This document shows positions 11,563 to 24,054 of a stretch of DNA of 64,000 nucleotides, piece after piece. The position numbers and the translations under genes are program-made. Positions within the stretch are counted from its first letter, which is position 1. Every line of letters begins with the position of its first letter. A model generated the notes under the pieces. It was not told the origin of the DNA and ran no database searches. It saw nothing but the letters and a program-made list of their open reading frames with translations. The stretch comes from Metallyticus violacea (lineage: Eukaryota; Arthropoda; Insecta; Mantodea; Metallyticidae), in assembly GCA_030762175.1 (NCBI GenBank), contig CM060834.1, forward strand, positions 70,216,001 to 70,280,000. The letters are read 5' to 3'.

Positions 11563-14524
11563 AATAATTAATTTACTGACTGAAATTTTCAGTTATTGTT
11601 GGGTCTACCCAAAGTTTGATCGTCTACGAATAAAACTTTTTACTTTAAAATGGCATGTCAATATAAACATTAAAAATTACAGGATACAAGATTTATCTTG
11701 GTTTGTTCATACTGTATTTATACCGTTCTTGTCAATGATAATGTTACTCCTAAAATAAAGGCTCTCAATAACTCGTACCAAATGTTCCGGAATGCCTCTT
11801 TTTGTCAGGTTCCGCAACTTAGTTCGTAACACCTGACAAAGACCTTTTCGAAATCAATAAAGTAAGTATATTACAATTAGTTATTCCATTACAAAGATTT
11901 AATCTTACCATGAACGACCTTTTCGAAATACACGTTATTCTTCGCTTAATAGGGACACACTAATTGTATTTATGTAATGCATCTGTAATTGTTAATCTTT
12001 TAATTTTTCGTTTATAGTAAATAATATTCCTCTGAACACATTATTGATTGCTAATGATCTGGCTGAATTTGCTACTTCAGAAGGTGATCTTCAATGTGCT
12101 CACTTAACAGCAAATTACTGTAAAATCTCAAAAAAGTAATGGAATTTAGGAATGCGACTCCATTAAGGGCTAGAACCTATAGCACGGGCTTATATATTTA
12201 ATTATATGGGACGTACTATATCCTGTGATTCCAATATACATATTTTAACATTTTAGCGCTTCGATTCACCTTTGGTAATTTGCTTTTAAGGTACAAACTT
12301 CTGATTACGCTAAATTTCGAATCTTCTTTAGTATTCTTCGCTTTATATATGCTACATTTATTTGCTAGTTTAAAAGTCTACTTTGAAAAATTTGAAAGAT
12401 GAAAACATAGAGTACAACAACAATCCGCTTACCCTTAAAGGATTGAAAGTGAACTGTAGAGTAATAACACCCATTTTTCAAAGTGAAATGCAGGCCTTGA
12501 TGTTTGGTATGAACAGCTGCTGCCCAAAAGGGGTAGATAATGAAGTTGGTTGGTTGGTTTCAGCATTTATTTGTTTGGTCGAAATATATGTATAGGGATG
12601 TTTTTATATTTTATTATTTATTTTGAAATTATAGGCAACTGTGTAGTGTTACACTGAGTAACAGAAAGATTTATGGACCTACTTCTCACAATTTCTGTGT
12701 GTCATATTTCAACAATCCTTTTTAACTACCTAGAGGTGACTCTAAACTAGAAACTATTGCCATTCTGAGAAAAGATTTTTGTGTTTCTCGAGGTCGACTG
12801 CTAATAGTTTCCTATCTTCAATACCACGTTATCTACAGATTTAATGGAATGCATTCTATCTGAGAAGCAGTCTCACTCCCCGTTCACGTTTACACATACC
12901 AGCGACACCAGTCTCCGCTGTAGCTGTACTTTATGTCAGACAGGAAAAAATGAGAAGTCAGTGAGATTGGAACCGAGACATTTTGCATAGTGTCATTCCC
13001 ATAAGTTCGCTGAGAGGGTAAGAAACGGAGAGGAAGGAAATTTAAGCGCTTGGCGAGACGTGGGAACCTCAGCAGGTAACCTATCGGCAAAGCTCTTCGA
13101 GATTATAATTTTCCAGCTGGTTTATGCAAAAGAAATTTTCCGGTTAAAAGTTTTAACCAGTAGATGTTTTCAAATAAACCTAAAATTTCCAGGAAAGTAA
13201 TAGAAACAAAAAAAAAAATAAATAAATAAATAAATAAAAAATAAAAAATAACAATAGCTTGCTCTCTAACGAGCATATTTTTTAGATAAGCTATCAAGGC
13301 TTATAGGTTTGTCAGAAGGGCTTTCTTTTTCTACAATAAAATTGTATTTTTATTGAAAACATAGGCTATCATTTTGGAATATCTACATTCACATGTTTTC
13401 CAACACTGGAATTTGTGGGCAATATAATTTTTTGATTTAGAGGCAAGAACTCTGAATATATATTACTGACGTCTTCAAGATTATCGAACTGCCTTCCTCG
13501 AAGAAATGTTGCCCTCGGCCGGAAAATCCATAGTCAGAAGGCATAACATTGAACTGTATGCTACGAGAGGAAGCACGTGGGTGGTTTATTTTTTATATAT
13601 GGATGGTGATTTATGTTTATTTATTTAAATCAAGACAGTTAGATGTCGTCTTGTCTTGCTCGGCTCTCGGAGTCATGAGTTCGATGCTTCCTAACTCTCT
13701 GGTTCCAATGCAGAGGAAAGGGATCTCAGGGGAATTTTGGACTGTTTTTAATGACGTAATGTCATTAGGGAGGAAGGAGATTGTTCACTGTAATAAAGAA
13801 GTTCGACTGTGACTGGACATTTACTTTATTTGACAATTTTGAAGGTTCTGGAACATGCTGTGCTTCGGTGGATTATAATTCGCTGTATTCACTCGCGTAT
13901 TTATTCACTTTAACACAATTATGACTATTCTTACTATTACGTTGCACTGCCTGACTGACTCTCACTGACCGAACGATTTACTTTGACTCTTCGCGACGGC
14001 TTCGCTATTCTACTATGACACAATAACTGATGACTGATGCAGATACTGACTAATTGCCACTCTTGCTACTACCATTAATGCTGTTACTTCTGTTGCTCTG
14101 CCGCGACTCTTACTGTCTCTGTTCCTCTCGAGAGTGCCTCAGAACTAAACTTCTCATACTTAATATTATGCGAATTCGCTCCTCCCTCGCGAAAATTTAA
14201 TTCCTTTAAATAAATTGAATTTGATTTCCTCTAGAATATTATTGGATAATACAAGTGCAAGGTTTATTACCAGTTTGCGTTAATTCGTCGGGTTTTCAAA
14301 CATGTTGATTGGTTGAAGATTCTGAATTTTTACCAGGAAAAATTTTCTCTTCCCACGCTAAGAAAAATTGGCATCTACCCTTCACTAGATTCCTGCGATT
14401 AAGCACGTTTCAACCATTTATGCGGCCTTCCTTTGACACAACCAATATGCTGGTTTCTGTGAAAACGCGTGTTTCTTTCCTTTTAACTGCAAGTACAGTT
14501 TTATATATATATATGAATATATAA
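11563..14524. other. No recognisable gene
   Basis: No family-like coding sequence. The segment around 12890-13090 is somewhat richer in GC, with a 66-codon minus frame lacking any motif. An AAAT-rich run lies at 13207-13250. Confidence 0.5.
13207..13250. repeat. A-rich/(AAAT)n microsatellite
   Basis: A run of A followed by several AAAT units and then AAAAAT units. It could be the tail of an old retroposon, but no SINE or LINE body is recognisable upstream. Confidence 0.85.
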
Positions 14525-16122
14525 ATTAACACTAATAATAAAAGTAGATAAAGATAAAACACAGAGAAAGAGTCACACTTGAAATTGCATAATTATTTAC
14601 TTTTGTGTGTTTTGCTTTTGCTTTTGACTTCTTTACTATTTATCTGCTTTTCTTTTAATTTTATTTCTGTGTTTTCTAAAATACTTTATTATTAGAAATT
14701 TCAAGTGTGACTCTTTCTCTGTGTTTTATCTTTATCTACTTTTATTATTAGTGTTAATTTGTTACATTGTTAATAGTGTTTCTTTATTTTTATTTTTCAT
14801 TAATATTGTTTGCACCTCTGGTGCTGCTTTTAACTTTGCTTATTAAGCTTTAATTGCTTTTGTGTGTTTTGCTTTTGACTTCTTTACTATTTATCTATTT
14901 TTCTTTTAATTTTATTTCTGTGTTTTCTAAAATACTTTATTATTTGCAATTTCAAGTGTTACTCTTTCTCTGTGTTTTATCTTTATCTACTTTTATTATT
15001 AGTGTTAATTTGTTACATTGTTAATAGTGTTTCTTTATTTTTATTTTTCATTAATATTGTTTGCACCTCTGGTGCTGCTTTTAACTTTGCTTGTTAAGCC
15101 TTAATTGCTTTTGTGTGTTTTGCTTTTGCGTGTTTTGCTTTTGACTTCTTTACTATTTATCTATTTTTCTTTTAATTTTATTTCTGTGTTTTCTAAAATA
15201 CTTTATTATTTGCAATTTCAAGTGTGACTCTTTCTCTGTGTTTTATCTTTATCTACTTTTATTATTAGTGTTAATTTGTTACATTGTTAATAGTGTTTCT
15301 TTATTTTTATTTTTCATTAATATTGTTTGCACCTCTGGTGCTGCTTTTAACTTTGCTTATTAAGCTTTAATTGCTTTTGTGTGTTTTGCTTTTGCGTGTT
15401 TTGCTTTTGACTTCTTTACTATTTATCTATTTTTCTTTTAATTTTATTTCTGTGTTTTCTAAAATACTTTATTATTTGCAATTTCAAGTGTGACTCTTTC
15501 TCTGTGTTTTATCTTTATCTACTTTTATTATTAGTGTTAATTTGTTACATTGTTAATAGTGTTTCTTTATTTTTATTTTTCATTAATATTGTTTGCACCT
15601 CTGGTGCTGCTTTTAACTTTGCTTATTAAGCTTTAATTGCTTTTGTGTGTTTTGCTTTTGCGTATTTTGCTTTTGACTTCTTTACTATTTATCTATTTTT
15701 CTTTTAATTTTATTTCTGTGTTTTCTAAAATACTTTATTATTTGCAATTTCAAGTGTTACTCTTTCTCTGTGTTTTATCTTTATCTACTTTTATTATTAG
15801 TGTTAATTTGTTACATTGTTAATAGTGTTTCTTTATTTTTATTTTTCATTAATATTGTTTGCACCGGTGCAGCTTTTAACTTTGCTTATTAAGCTTTATT
15901 TGCTTTTGTGTGTTTTGCTTTTGCGTGTTTTGCTTTTGACTTCTTTACTATTTATCTATTTTTCTTTTAATTTTATTTCTGTGTTTTCTAAAATACTTTA
16001 TTATTTGCAATTTCAAGTGTGACTCTTTCTCTGTGTTTTATCTTTATCTACTTTTATTATTAGTGTTAATTTGTTACATTGTTAATAGTGTTTCTTTATT
16101 TTTATTTTTCATTTATATGAAT
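14525..16122. repeat. Foldback plus 251/266-bp tandem array
   Basis: The segment 14525-14590 is the near-exact reverse complement of 14697-14759, giving a hairpin with a loop of about 105 nt. To the right, the same block and its neighbours are repeated in tandem. The marker CACCTCTGGTGCTGC starts at 14813, 15064, 15330 and 15596, with a version lacking CTCTG at 15862. The first interval is 251 bp and the next three are 266 bp. The 15-bp difference is an extra CGTGTTTTGCTTTTG copy. Units are strongly alike and pyrimidine/T-rich on the plus strand. The array is flanked on both sides by TA-rich repeats. Short frames such as 15637-15822 are by-products of the repeat and not genes. The same foldback arm appears at 28988-29190. 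Confidence 0.9.
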
Positions 16123-16141
16123 ATATATATTAATGAAACAT

Positions 16142-16168
16142 GTATATATATATATATATATATATATT
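16142..16168. repeat. (TA)n microsatellite
   Basis: An uninterrupted TA run immediately right of the tandem array. TA-rich sequence also lies on the left flank (14500-14520). A (CATA)n run follows at about 16379-16401. Confidence 0.9.
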
Positions 16169-16537
16169 CATAGCCTTTTACAGTGTATTGACATCTGGCG
16201 CCAGCGAGTGTGTTCGAGAGGGTTCAAAAGAGTAATGCTTAACAAAAGACCTTTTCCTCAGGTAAAGCTAATGTCCGACAAAGAACAGCATGCCCATTCC
16301 TTTTACAATAACACAACAAAGACATGGTATTACAGAAAGATAACTTGAATATTAGTTGCTAGTAAAACGGCATATCTATACATACATACATACATACACT
16401 AATACATATAATATTTGGGTCCTTCTTTTAATTGTAATATTAATACCCACGATTACGTGAAACAAGATACAATTATTTTTATAGTAGTCATCAGAAGCAA
16501 TTATAATAAATAAGAAATTTTGAGACAACATTTCCTG

Positions 16538-16587
16538 CTTCACACCTCAGTAGTAAAAATGGGCGTTAAACGATATTAAAAAAAAAG
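16538..16587 (+). repeat. Orphan SINE-B 3' module
   Basis: CACCTCAGTAGTAAAAATGG followed by GCGTTAAACGATATTAAA matches the 3' end of SINE-B as seen on the minus strand at 36415-36470 and 42285-42340. No SINE-B head or body lies upstream, so it is either a strongly 5'-truncated copy or a module shared with another element. Confidence 0.6.
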
Positions 16588-16884
16588 TGATAACTTACTG
16601 ATTTCAAGTTTTATTCTCGTTCTCAACAATGAATATATTGCCAACATAACAATGGCTAATAAGCGTAGTACTAACATGATGCTTAAAACGTAATTTACCT
16701 AACACATACTCAGGATACGATTTTGATTAGTAAGTACAACAATAACTACAAGGGTTGTAGTTATATGAATTGATATGCTAAAAGTTAAATGTATAAACTG
16801 AAACATCAACTTCAAATGTCGGCATAGATAGGTCATACTTTTTCTACCTAGTTAGGGAAAAAAGCAAAAAGTAAAAGTGATGAA

Positions 16885-16975
16885 CGAGATTGCAACTCGA
16901 AAACAAATAACCACCTCTGACTCGAAAGCTAATGTTATAACCATTACGCCAGAGCGATACGTCAGAAACCTTCCT
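16885..16975 (-). repeat. tRNA-like SINE head fragment
   Basis: The minus strand has CTCTGGCGTAATGGTTATAA (A-box-like), and about 45 bp later CGAGTTGCAATCTCG, a B-box-like T arm with a pairable stem. No body or tail was recognised. The fold is too decayed for a functional tRNA. Confidence 0.4.
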
Positions 16976-18164
16976 TCTTATTGTGTGTTATGCTTTTGAG
17001 GAACATCTTCATTAGCCATTGATGTACGGGCACATTAGAAACTTAAGGCCATAAATCCGAAATTTCAACAAATAGGTCATGCGTTTTCTTCCTGCAATTA
17101 CCTGTCCAAGACACCTCCACACTCTCCGAAATTATTTCGGTGCAGTTCATTAGCATAACGATATAAACAGTATTGCGAAGTTATGTGACCCCAGTTATGT
17201 TTTATGGGTAATAATACCATACACGTTGCTCAAATACAAAATAACAACACAAATAAGCACACAATTCACATGATATTTAGAATGGTTTCGTCGAAGAGAG
17301 TGTGAGCTTAATTACTCTGAGCTTTATGTAAAATAGATGATTTGGAAAATGGTGTGGTAAAATACAATTTTATAACAGATTGTATTAAACACAGGGAAAA
17401 ATTAAATAAACAAAAAATAAACTAAAATTTCCAGTAATGGGTTGAACATTGGATCTTGAACGGGAAATTAAAAGGAAAAAAAAAAGAAAAGAAAAGAAAT
17501 GAGGTCAACTTGCAGCAGAATTAGCAAACATTCCAGTTGAAGTCGTGCGTTTTTAAAGCAAATGATACCAATACGCATAAAGCATAAAGCATGCCATCTG
17601 ATCGTCTGTCTAGACAATGCTTTATTATAAATCAATACAAGAACCATTTGCCTTACCTTTTTATCAGAACGCAATACAAAACCGACTTAATACGAAAGAA
17701 CTGCAAACTCTGAAACCTGGATATTTGTACTAAAATTTCTTTCTGTGAGAATTGAAGATTGTATAAACAGATTGATAACATGTCTAAAATTATGTCTATA
17801 AACAGCATAATGAACACATTCAAAATAGCAAATTGTGCTATTGTCGGTGTCAGTTGGGCCGGTTACATAAAATTATTCCTGAAAATAGCGTGACATAGAA
17901 CTTTTGTTAAATGTAACCTTAACAATATTAACTATTTAGTTGCTATTAAGAATCTAAATAGAGACACTAATTCCATGACAAAGCCGACATTGTACATTGG
18001 CGAAATTTAATTGCGTCGCCTATGCTAGTCATGTTGGCGCTTGCTGTGTGCAAGTGTTTATCTTTCCAGCACTGCTCACTCTCGTGTCAGTGGTTGTTAG
18101 GCATGAATATGTTGAATAAAGGGTTTTAAATGGTACTATCCCTTTCATTTTCCTGATATTCTAT

Positions 18165-18165
<1 letters not shown>
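16976..18165. other. No recognisable gene
   Basis: AT-rich DNA without family motifs. A stretch near 18000-18160 is richer in GC and ends with an AATAAAGGG just before the (TAG)n array, which could be the 3' end of a retroelement, but nothing upstream supports that. Confidence 0.45.
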
Positions 18166-18229
<64 letters not shown>

Positions 18230-18403
18230 AGTAGTGGTAGTGGTAGTGGTAGTAGTAGTAGTAATAGTAGTAGTGGTGGTAGTGGTAGCGGTAGTAGTAG
18301 TAGTAGTAGTAGTAGTAGTAAGTAGTAGTAGTGGTAATAGTAGTAGTAGTAATGGTAATAGTAGTAGTGGTAATAGTAGTAGTAGTAGTAGTAGTAGTAG
18401 TAA

Positions 18404-18436
<33 letters not shown>

Positions 18437-18474
18437 TAGTAGTAGTAATAGTAATAGTAGTAGTAGTGGTAGCG

Positions 18475-18559
<85 letters not shown>

Positions 18560-18601
18560 AGTAGTAGTAGTAAGTAGTAGTAGTGGTAGTAGTAGTAGTA
18601 A

Positions 18602-18634
<33 letters not shown>

Positions 18635-18635
18635 C

Positions 18636-18667
<32 letters not shown>

Positions 18668-18678
18668 TGCTAGTGGTA
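18166..18678. repeat. Long (TAG)n trinucleotide array
   Basis: About 510 bp of TAG/GTA units on the plus strand, interrupted by variant GGT, AAT and AGC units and by single-base slips (AAGTAG) that shift the phase. It creates artificial open frames on both strands (poly-Thr/Tyr/Leu on minus, poly-Ser/Val on plus), which should not be annotated as proteins. Confidence 0.97.
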
Positions 18679-18821
18679 TTTTTCATTCCAGTATTAACTA
18701 GATATACATATAGGGCACATCACAGTCACACGGGTCGCATAACCGTTTATGCTCTTGAAAAATACTCATTTCTGATGTTAATTTCAACAAAAGAAATGAT
18801 TAATATTAATAAGAAAGCACT

Positions 18822-18862
18822 CACTCACTCACACACACACACAAACACACACATACACACAC
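18822..18862. repeat. (CA)n-type microsatellite
   Basis: ACTC units run into imperfect CA units. Confidence 0.85.
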
Positions 18863-19137
18863 GAAACAGACATAGATACAACAATTCTGACATTCATATA
18901 ACTTTTCGTATTATTTATGTACAATATTTATGGAACTTTCTTGTTCCTAAATTACGGATTTCATTTAAGAAAATACCCGGTTTAGCCAGGTTTTCTATTT
19001 ATAATTAAGTGCCAACATGGCAGCTAATTAAAGTACCATAGGCACCTGTCCTGCATTATATGTTTCCTGTATATGTTACTTATCGGTATATAAAGGCAAC
19101 ACTCCGCCTGTAGATACCTAGTATGAATAACGAAATA

Positions 19138-19970
19138 CAGGATGTTCGGAAAGTCATTGTGCAGTAACTACACATGTTGGAAATGTCATCCATCGGGGGG
19201 GGGGGGTATATGCGACTGAACCAGTTTTTAATTTTACTGTAATACACTTTCTACAGATGTATTAACATAACCAGAGAGGCGGACCCAGGCCTCATCTATA
19301 TAGAGGAGACATCAAGAATATCAATTGTTTTCCTTTCGATAAAAAATGTAAACCATTCGCAGTATCGGATTCGTTTTTCATGATCCGCATCTTTCAATTC
19401 TTGCACTGATGTGGCTTTATAAGGGAGAAATTTCTATGTTTTCCTAAAGCCCCCATATCCTTTTCTAGTGCCAACTTGTGCACGATTTTGATGCGCTTCA
19501 CGCATAGAATCAGAAATATCCAACCTTGTTTAGTTTAGGTGGTCTTCATGTTCGTTCGGCATCTAACATTGAGCCTGCTTCTCGAATTTTCTCAATAAGT
19601 CAACGTACTGCATTACTACGAGCTACAGCTATTTATGAAAACATTTCAGCTGCACTAAATGTCTGTATTTATTGCCTTGTCGAAAGAAATGTTCAACAAG
19701 AAAAAATATTCAATTGAAAGCACCATAATTTAAAACTAAACTGAACATCTAAACACTACACTTATCACTTTCAACACCTTTTATCAACTGACAATTTAAC
19801 TACACAGTTAAATGTTATGAAACTATGAAATGAATTCAAAATAATTACACATCTAAGAAAAATCAATTATACCAACTTGTGTTAAGGTTCTCTATAGAAA
19901 AAAAATTTGGTTCCAACTTCCAATATAATCTACATCCATAGTCTAAGTGCACAGTGACTTTCTGAACAGG
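19138..19970 (-). mobile_element. DUF4817-type transposon, internally deleted
   Basis: The left end CAGGATGTTCGGAAAGTCAT and the reverse complement of the right end, CCTGTTCAGAAAGTCACTGT, are terminal inverted repeats that align with a 2-bp gap. Both are flanked by TA (19136-19137, 19971-19972). The element is 833 bp. Minus-strand coding traces run from the right end: FSIEYFFLL near 19700, LIEKIREAGSMLDAERT near 19570-19620, then LPYKATSVQELKDADHEKRI near 19380-19430, which is the family's linker just before the catalytic core. The core itself, with all catalytic acidic residues, is absent. This is a non-autonomous deletion derivative that kept both ends. A 12-G run lies at 19195-19206, inside it. 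Confidence 0.8.
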
Positions 19971-20162
19971 TATTTTCAGCTCTGGCGGTTTTAAGGAGCT
20001 TTTATGAGTTTCGTATAAAATATTAATATCATGGTGAGCTTCTGCAAGATTGTGTTTTATTTAAACCTCTGTGTTACATTCTGTAATGGTTACATACAAT
20101 TATATTAAACCCAAGCACAAAATAGGGATATCAGACGAGAGGGTTGCGGTTCCGTGCTTGGA

Positions 20163-20238
20163 GGAAGACCCAGTGGATTAGTTGGTTGGGGCGTTGGTTG
20201 AAGACTGAAGATCCGTAGTTCGAGTCGTAACCCAACTT
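20163..20238 (+). repeat. tRNA-like SINE head fragment
   Basis: CCCAGTGGATTAGTTGGTTG (A-box-like) and, about 45 bp on, CCGTAGTTCGAGTCGTAACC (B-box-like, GTTCGAGTC). The following sequence, TTTAAAATAAAATAGG, could be a degraded tail. No complete cloverleaf can be drawn. Confidence 0.5.
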
Positions 20239-20672
20239 TAAAATAAAATAGGTTTCATAATTATTTCTTCTGATAGGGATGACTAATCATTAGAACTTTA
20301 CCTGTATATTAATGCTTTCTGCATATCTGGGAATTAACATATTTATAATGTTAAGAAAAATATTTTCTTAAGGTTAAGGACTATACATTTTATTATTTTT
20401 TTCTATGTGTTCGTTTTGAAAGTCATAAATGGATCAAGAGATATTTTAAACGAATGTTCAGTAGGCATATCAGCTTTCCACATATAGACCATACTGCCTT
20501 ATTTCCAACAGAAACAGTTGGTAGCATGGGGACTGTTCAGCTGCCAGAGAACCGTTAACTCTGCAACCATTTCCTGTAGAAAGGAAATCGTTGCAGAGTG
20601 AACAACCAATACCTTTACATTATTTCTGCCTAGATGCTGTTTACTTTCGCAGTGAAACTATTGCAATAATGT

Positions 20673-20725
20673 AATATAATATAATATAATATAATATAAT
20701 ATAATATAATACAATATAATATAAA
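20673..20725. repeat. (TATAA)n pentanucleotide repeat
   Basis: About ten units of TAATA in a row with one C substitution. Confidence 0.95.
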
Positions 20726-21469
20726 CATTTAGTTCTGTTATATCTTACGATTACGACACTCTACTTTAGAGCAATATTAAAGGTTTAAACATAGCACAAA
20801 CTTCCTTAGTTTCCATGGTAATAAAATTCACAGATGATGTCACTTGGGTCCGCCACTGGGCGAGGTATGCGTAAGGAGATGCTTTGGTGCAACTCGAGTG
20901 TTTGATCAGAAAGATGGAATGTTTAATGAGAGTGATGCAGAAGTAATATTCAAGGTTGGAATTCTACCCTTATAGTATATATTTATGAGGGCACTATGTC
21001 TCTTAAGCCCATCTGAGATTACACGGTCGGTGCACGTAGTCATCATTCAGCTATGTAAACTTTGCAATGCATTCTGGATGACTGCTTTGAAACAACCTTG
21101 TCCATTTGATACGCAATGTTGTTTTTCCCCCCTAATGAAAAGGAGGAATAGAAACTAATCTAACACGGCGTTTTTGCAGTGGTGGATCTCAGAGTATGTT
21201 AATCCAGGCAGGATGAAAAGGCGTCTAGCTGATCTTTGATCTTTCACAGTTTTGTTTTATATTTTGAAGTTTTTCTGAGCTTTTATGGCATAGCTGACAA
21301 TAATGGTAATGATTAGACAATAATATACCATTTAAAGTGCATTGTAATCTCATGTTATAAAGCATATAACATTTATTGCTTCGGAAACTTGGAAATCTCT
21401 CGCGAATAAACTTACGAATATAAATTAAAGATTTAAATACTCATACATTATGCTGCCTTTAACGCTGCA

Positions 21470-21490
21470 TTTTTTTTTTTTTTTTTTTTT
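21470..21490. repeat. Poly-T run
   Basis: 21 consecutive T. This could be the poly(A) tail of a minus-strand retroposon, but the sequence to its right matches neither SINE in this window. Confidence 0.85.
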
Positions 21491-22314
21491 ACAAATCATA
21501 AAATAATTGTATTTGATATAAGGAAAATATAGTAATGAGTGAATAACACTCTTAAATGTGTGGTTTAGCACACATTTATCTTTCAAGAGTTAAAGGAAGT
21601 ATGAAAGGCCTGTCCTTATAATGTTAAATTTACCAAATTCAGTTCCAATTTTCTCAAGGACTATTAAAGCTAACAAAATGGAAATTTTGCAGCATAAGAT
21701 TCACATAATGGAAATTTGCTGATCTATTTTCACTATTATACCAAGATTCTGAGGTAAATTATACTTTTTTTAATTTCTTTTTTTATTTTTTCTTAACATT
21801 TTATTTTTTTACGTTGTTACATTTTGTCCTAGCCCTACCACAATAGATTCACATCACAATATTATCACGAATAAAAGGTAAAAGCTTCAAAGTGATTGCT
21901 TATACCGATCCTTAAAAAATCTATTCTATAATTCAAGACAAACCACAAAATCTCAGCCTTCTAGAGCAAATAGTGTTCGCCCCCCAAAAAAAAATTTATA
22001 TGGAAGGAACATTGTTGAAAATCATATTGAAATAAACAGAAAATTCGGAATATTAAAATGCTAAAAAAGGCAAAAATATGATATTTTGACTACCCCTTCC
22101 CTTTAATACTTCCGTAACAACACTCTCAAATCTAAATTTCAAATGAAAATCACAAATATTAAAATATGTTGAGACTACGTATTCAGTACGTGTTACAGTT
22201 ATTTTATATGTATTTTTAACTTTCTCTTTCCTTTTTGCTTTTGCTTTCTTTAGAATTGTACTCATTATATTAGGGTCCAAATGTAAGGTCTCTTATTCTC
22301 TCCTCTATCATAAC

Positions 22315-22315
<1 letters not shown>

Positions 22316-22351
<36 letters not shown>
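22316..22351. repeat. (AAT)n microsatellite
   Basis: About twelve AAT units. Confidence 0.95.
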
Positions 22352-22796
22352 GCAATGAAGTTATCCCTAATGCTTATTTTCTCTTAGCCTATTATATTAT
22401 GAGCTGCATATTGTGCAATAGCGTTACCAAACGCCCACAAAATCATATTGCACCTTGCATTGTATTGTCCAAATAGGTGCATGATAGGATAACAAACCCC
22501 AAAATAACTTTTTTTTATGGCTTATTGTCACTATAACCCCCACACTGCTACTACCACTACAGTCACGAGCAATCACTGAACAACTTGAAACATATATCTC
22601 ATACTATTACTAAAAGACTGTAAAGAAACAGACATGTTCGAAATTAAGATAGGGGATCGGCATTAATTCGGGTGTTCTGAAATCGCGAACATAAGAACAA
22701 TACAGAAACAAAAAGAAATTTTAATTAAAAAAAGTGTTAAGAGATTAGAATTCCGAATCAAACGGAAATAACATATAGACAGTATTTTCTCAATTT

Positions 22797-23320
22797 ATTT
22801 CCACCACCTCTTTCCTGGTTATGAGCCTGTATCTGAACTGTCTAACTGAATCAAGAATAGTCCAGCATGAACCATATCCTCTGTTCGATACTTCAAAGGA
22901 TTGTGATAGATACTTTCCCTTCATTCTTCCGTTATACCATGTTAAGTCAGTATATGGCTCCTCACAGATGGGGCAAATTCTCAGCCTATTTCCTTTGGCG
23001 ACTTTGATAATCCATTGTGCTTCTAATCTAAGCCACGTGAGCCTCAGTAATTTTAGCCTCTGTCTTAATGCACTACTCTATCCCTCATTCATATTTTTAA
23101 CCCCGATTATACTTTTAGAAAAATGTTTTCCTTGCAATGTATAATTATCAGCTGCCTATCCATATCCCTCAAGCGATTCTTAACCTTCCCCCATTCCTTC
23201 TTTCTATTCTCCATGCCCGCTATGCAAACGGAGTCAAGCATTGTTTCCAATCATTTTTTAAATTTCTCCGGTGAAGATATCCTGAATTACAAGCTTATTA
23301 ACACTGACAGAGTGTTTAGG
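22797..23320 (-). repeat. Dispersed repeat with coding traces, unknown
   Basis: Read on the minus strand, two joined frames look protein-like. One is MENRKKEWGKVKNRLRDMDR at about 23160-23215. The other runs from about 23075 down to 22800 and includes LRQRLKLLRLTWLRLEAQW and RLRICPICEEPYTD, the latter at about 22955-22985 with a CxxC pair. The 38-bp DNA block at 23152-23190 recurs with one mismatch at 63939-63976 in the other orientation, so at least part of it is repetitive. A decayed LINE or other retroelement C terminus is possible (CxxC pairs occur there), but I do not recognise the family, and a small host zinc-binding gene cannot be excluded. Confidence 0.4.
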
Positions 23321-24054
23321 CATTAAAAGGGTAGAACCAGGCAGGCAAAAGGCATCTAAAACATAGGCACTGAAAAAGAGGCATTACACACTATTATTGG
23401 TGAATAAAATAAATTTAAACCGCCGAGAATTGCAAGGCAATAATGCCGCACTGTAACTGCAGTGATTATTTTTACAAGTCAATGATGTAAACTGAAATTG
23501 GCAGATAACAAACGAATGCTGCTCGTTCACGATGAGCACTAGACTACAATGGCGACCCACATATCTGACATAAAACATTATAAAGGCATTATTAGAAGGA
23601 ACGATTACATTGTTAGGAATAGACTATTTTTTTTATGAAATTAAACTGAATGCAAAACATTTTTTACAAGATGTATATTAGAACAAACAATTACTTCTTA
23701 TTCCTGATAATGAAGTACTTAACTACAATAACAGAAAAATAAGAAAGTAGTTATATAAAAGACAAAATTTGTCAGAATTGTAATGTACAGAAACAAAATT
23801 CATTATGTCTGACAGTTCACCATAATTCTTATTTGTATGCACTTAGATATTTTCTGGTAGTCGTCGATAAAACAAGACATATCCATAAATTCGGTAAATA
23901 TTATTGTTAAAAAAATGAATGTATAAAGAAAAATAAATATTAAAATTAATTTATTGTTCAGTTGTTAAAATATTTATGTAGTTTGGAAAACTGGCTTTTT
24001 TATTATAAAATTAAATTCATGTTGCATTATTTTTATTATTTATTTCAATGGTAT

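Larger units (their letters stand above)
20239..22796. other. No recognisable gene; several simple repeats
   Basis: Apart from the (TATAA)n, poly-T and (AAT)n runs listed separately, nothing was recognised. Open frames are short and motif-free. Confidence 0.5.

Noticed and set aside
14525..16122. CRISPR array
   Set aside because: The repeat unit is the whole 251/266 bp with no unique spacers, and the context is eukaryotic.
18126..18686. 186-codon minus-strand frame and plus-strand frames of 77-141 codons
   Set aside because: They are translations of the TAG array (homopolymeric Thr/Tyr/Leu or Ser/Val), not proteins.
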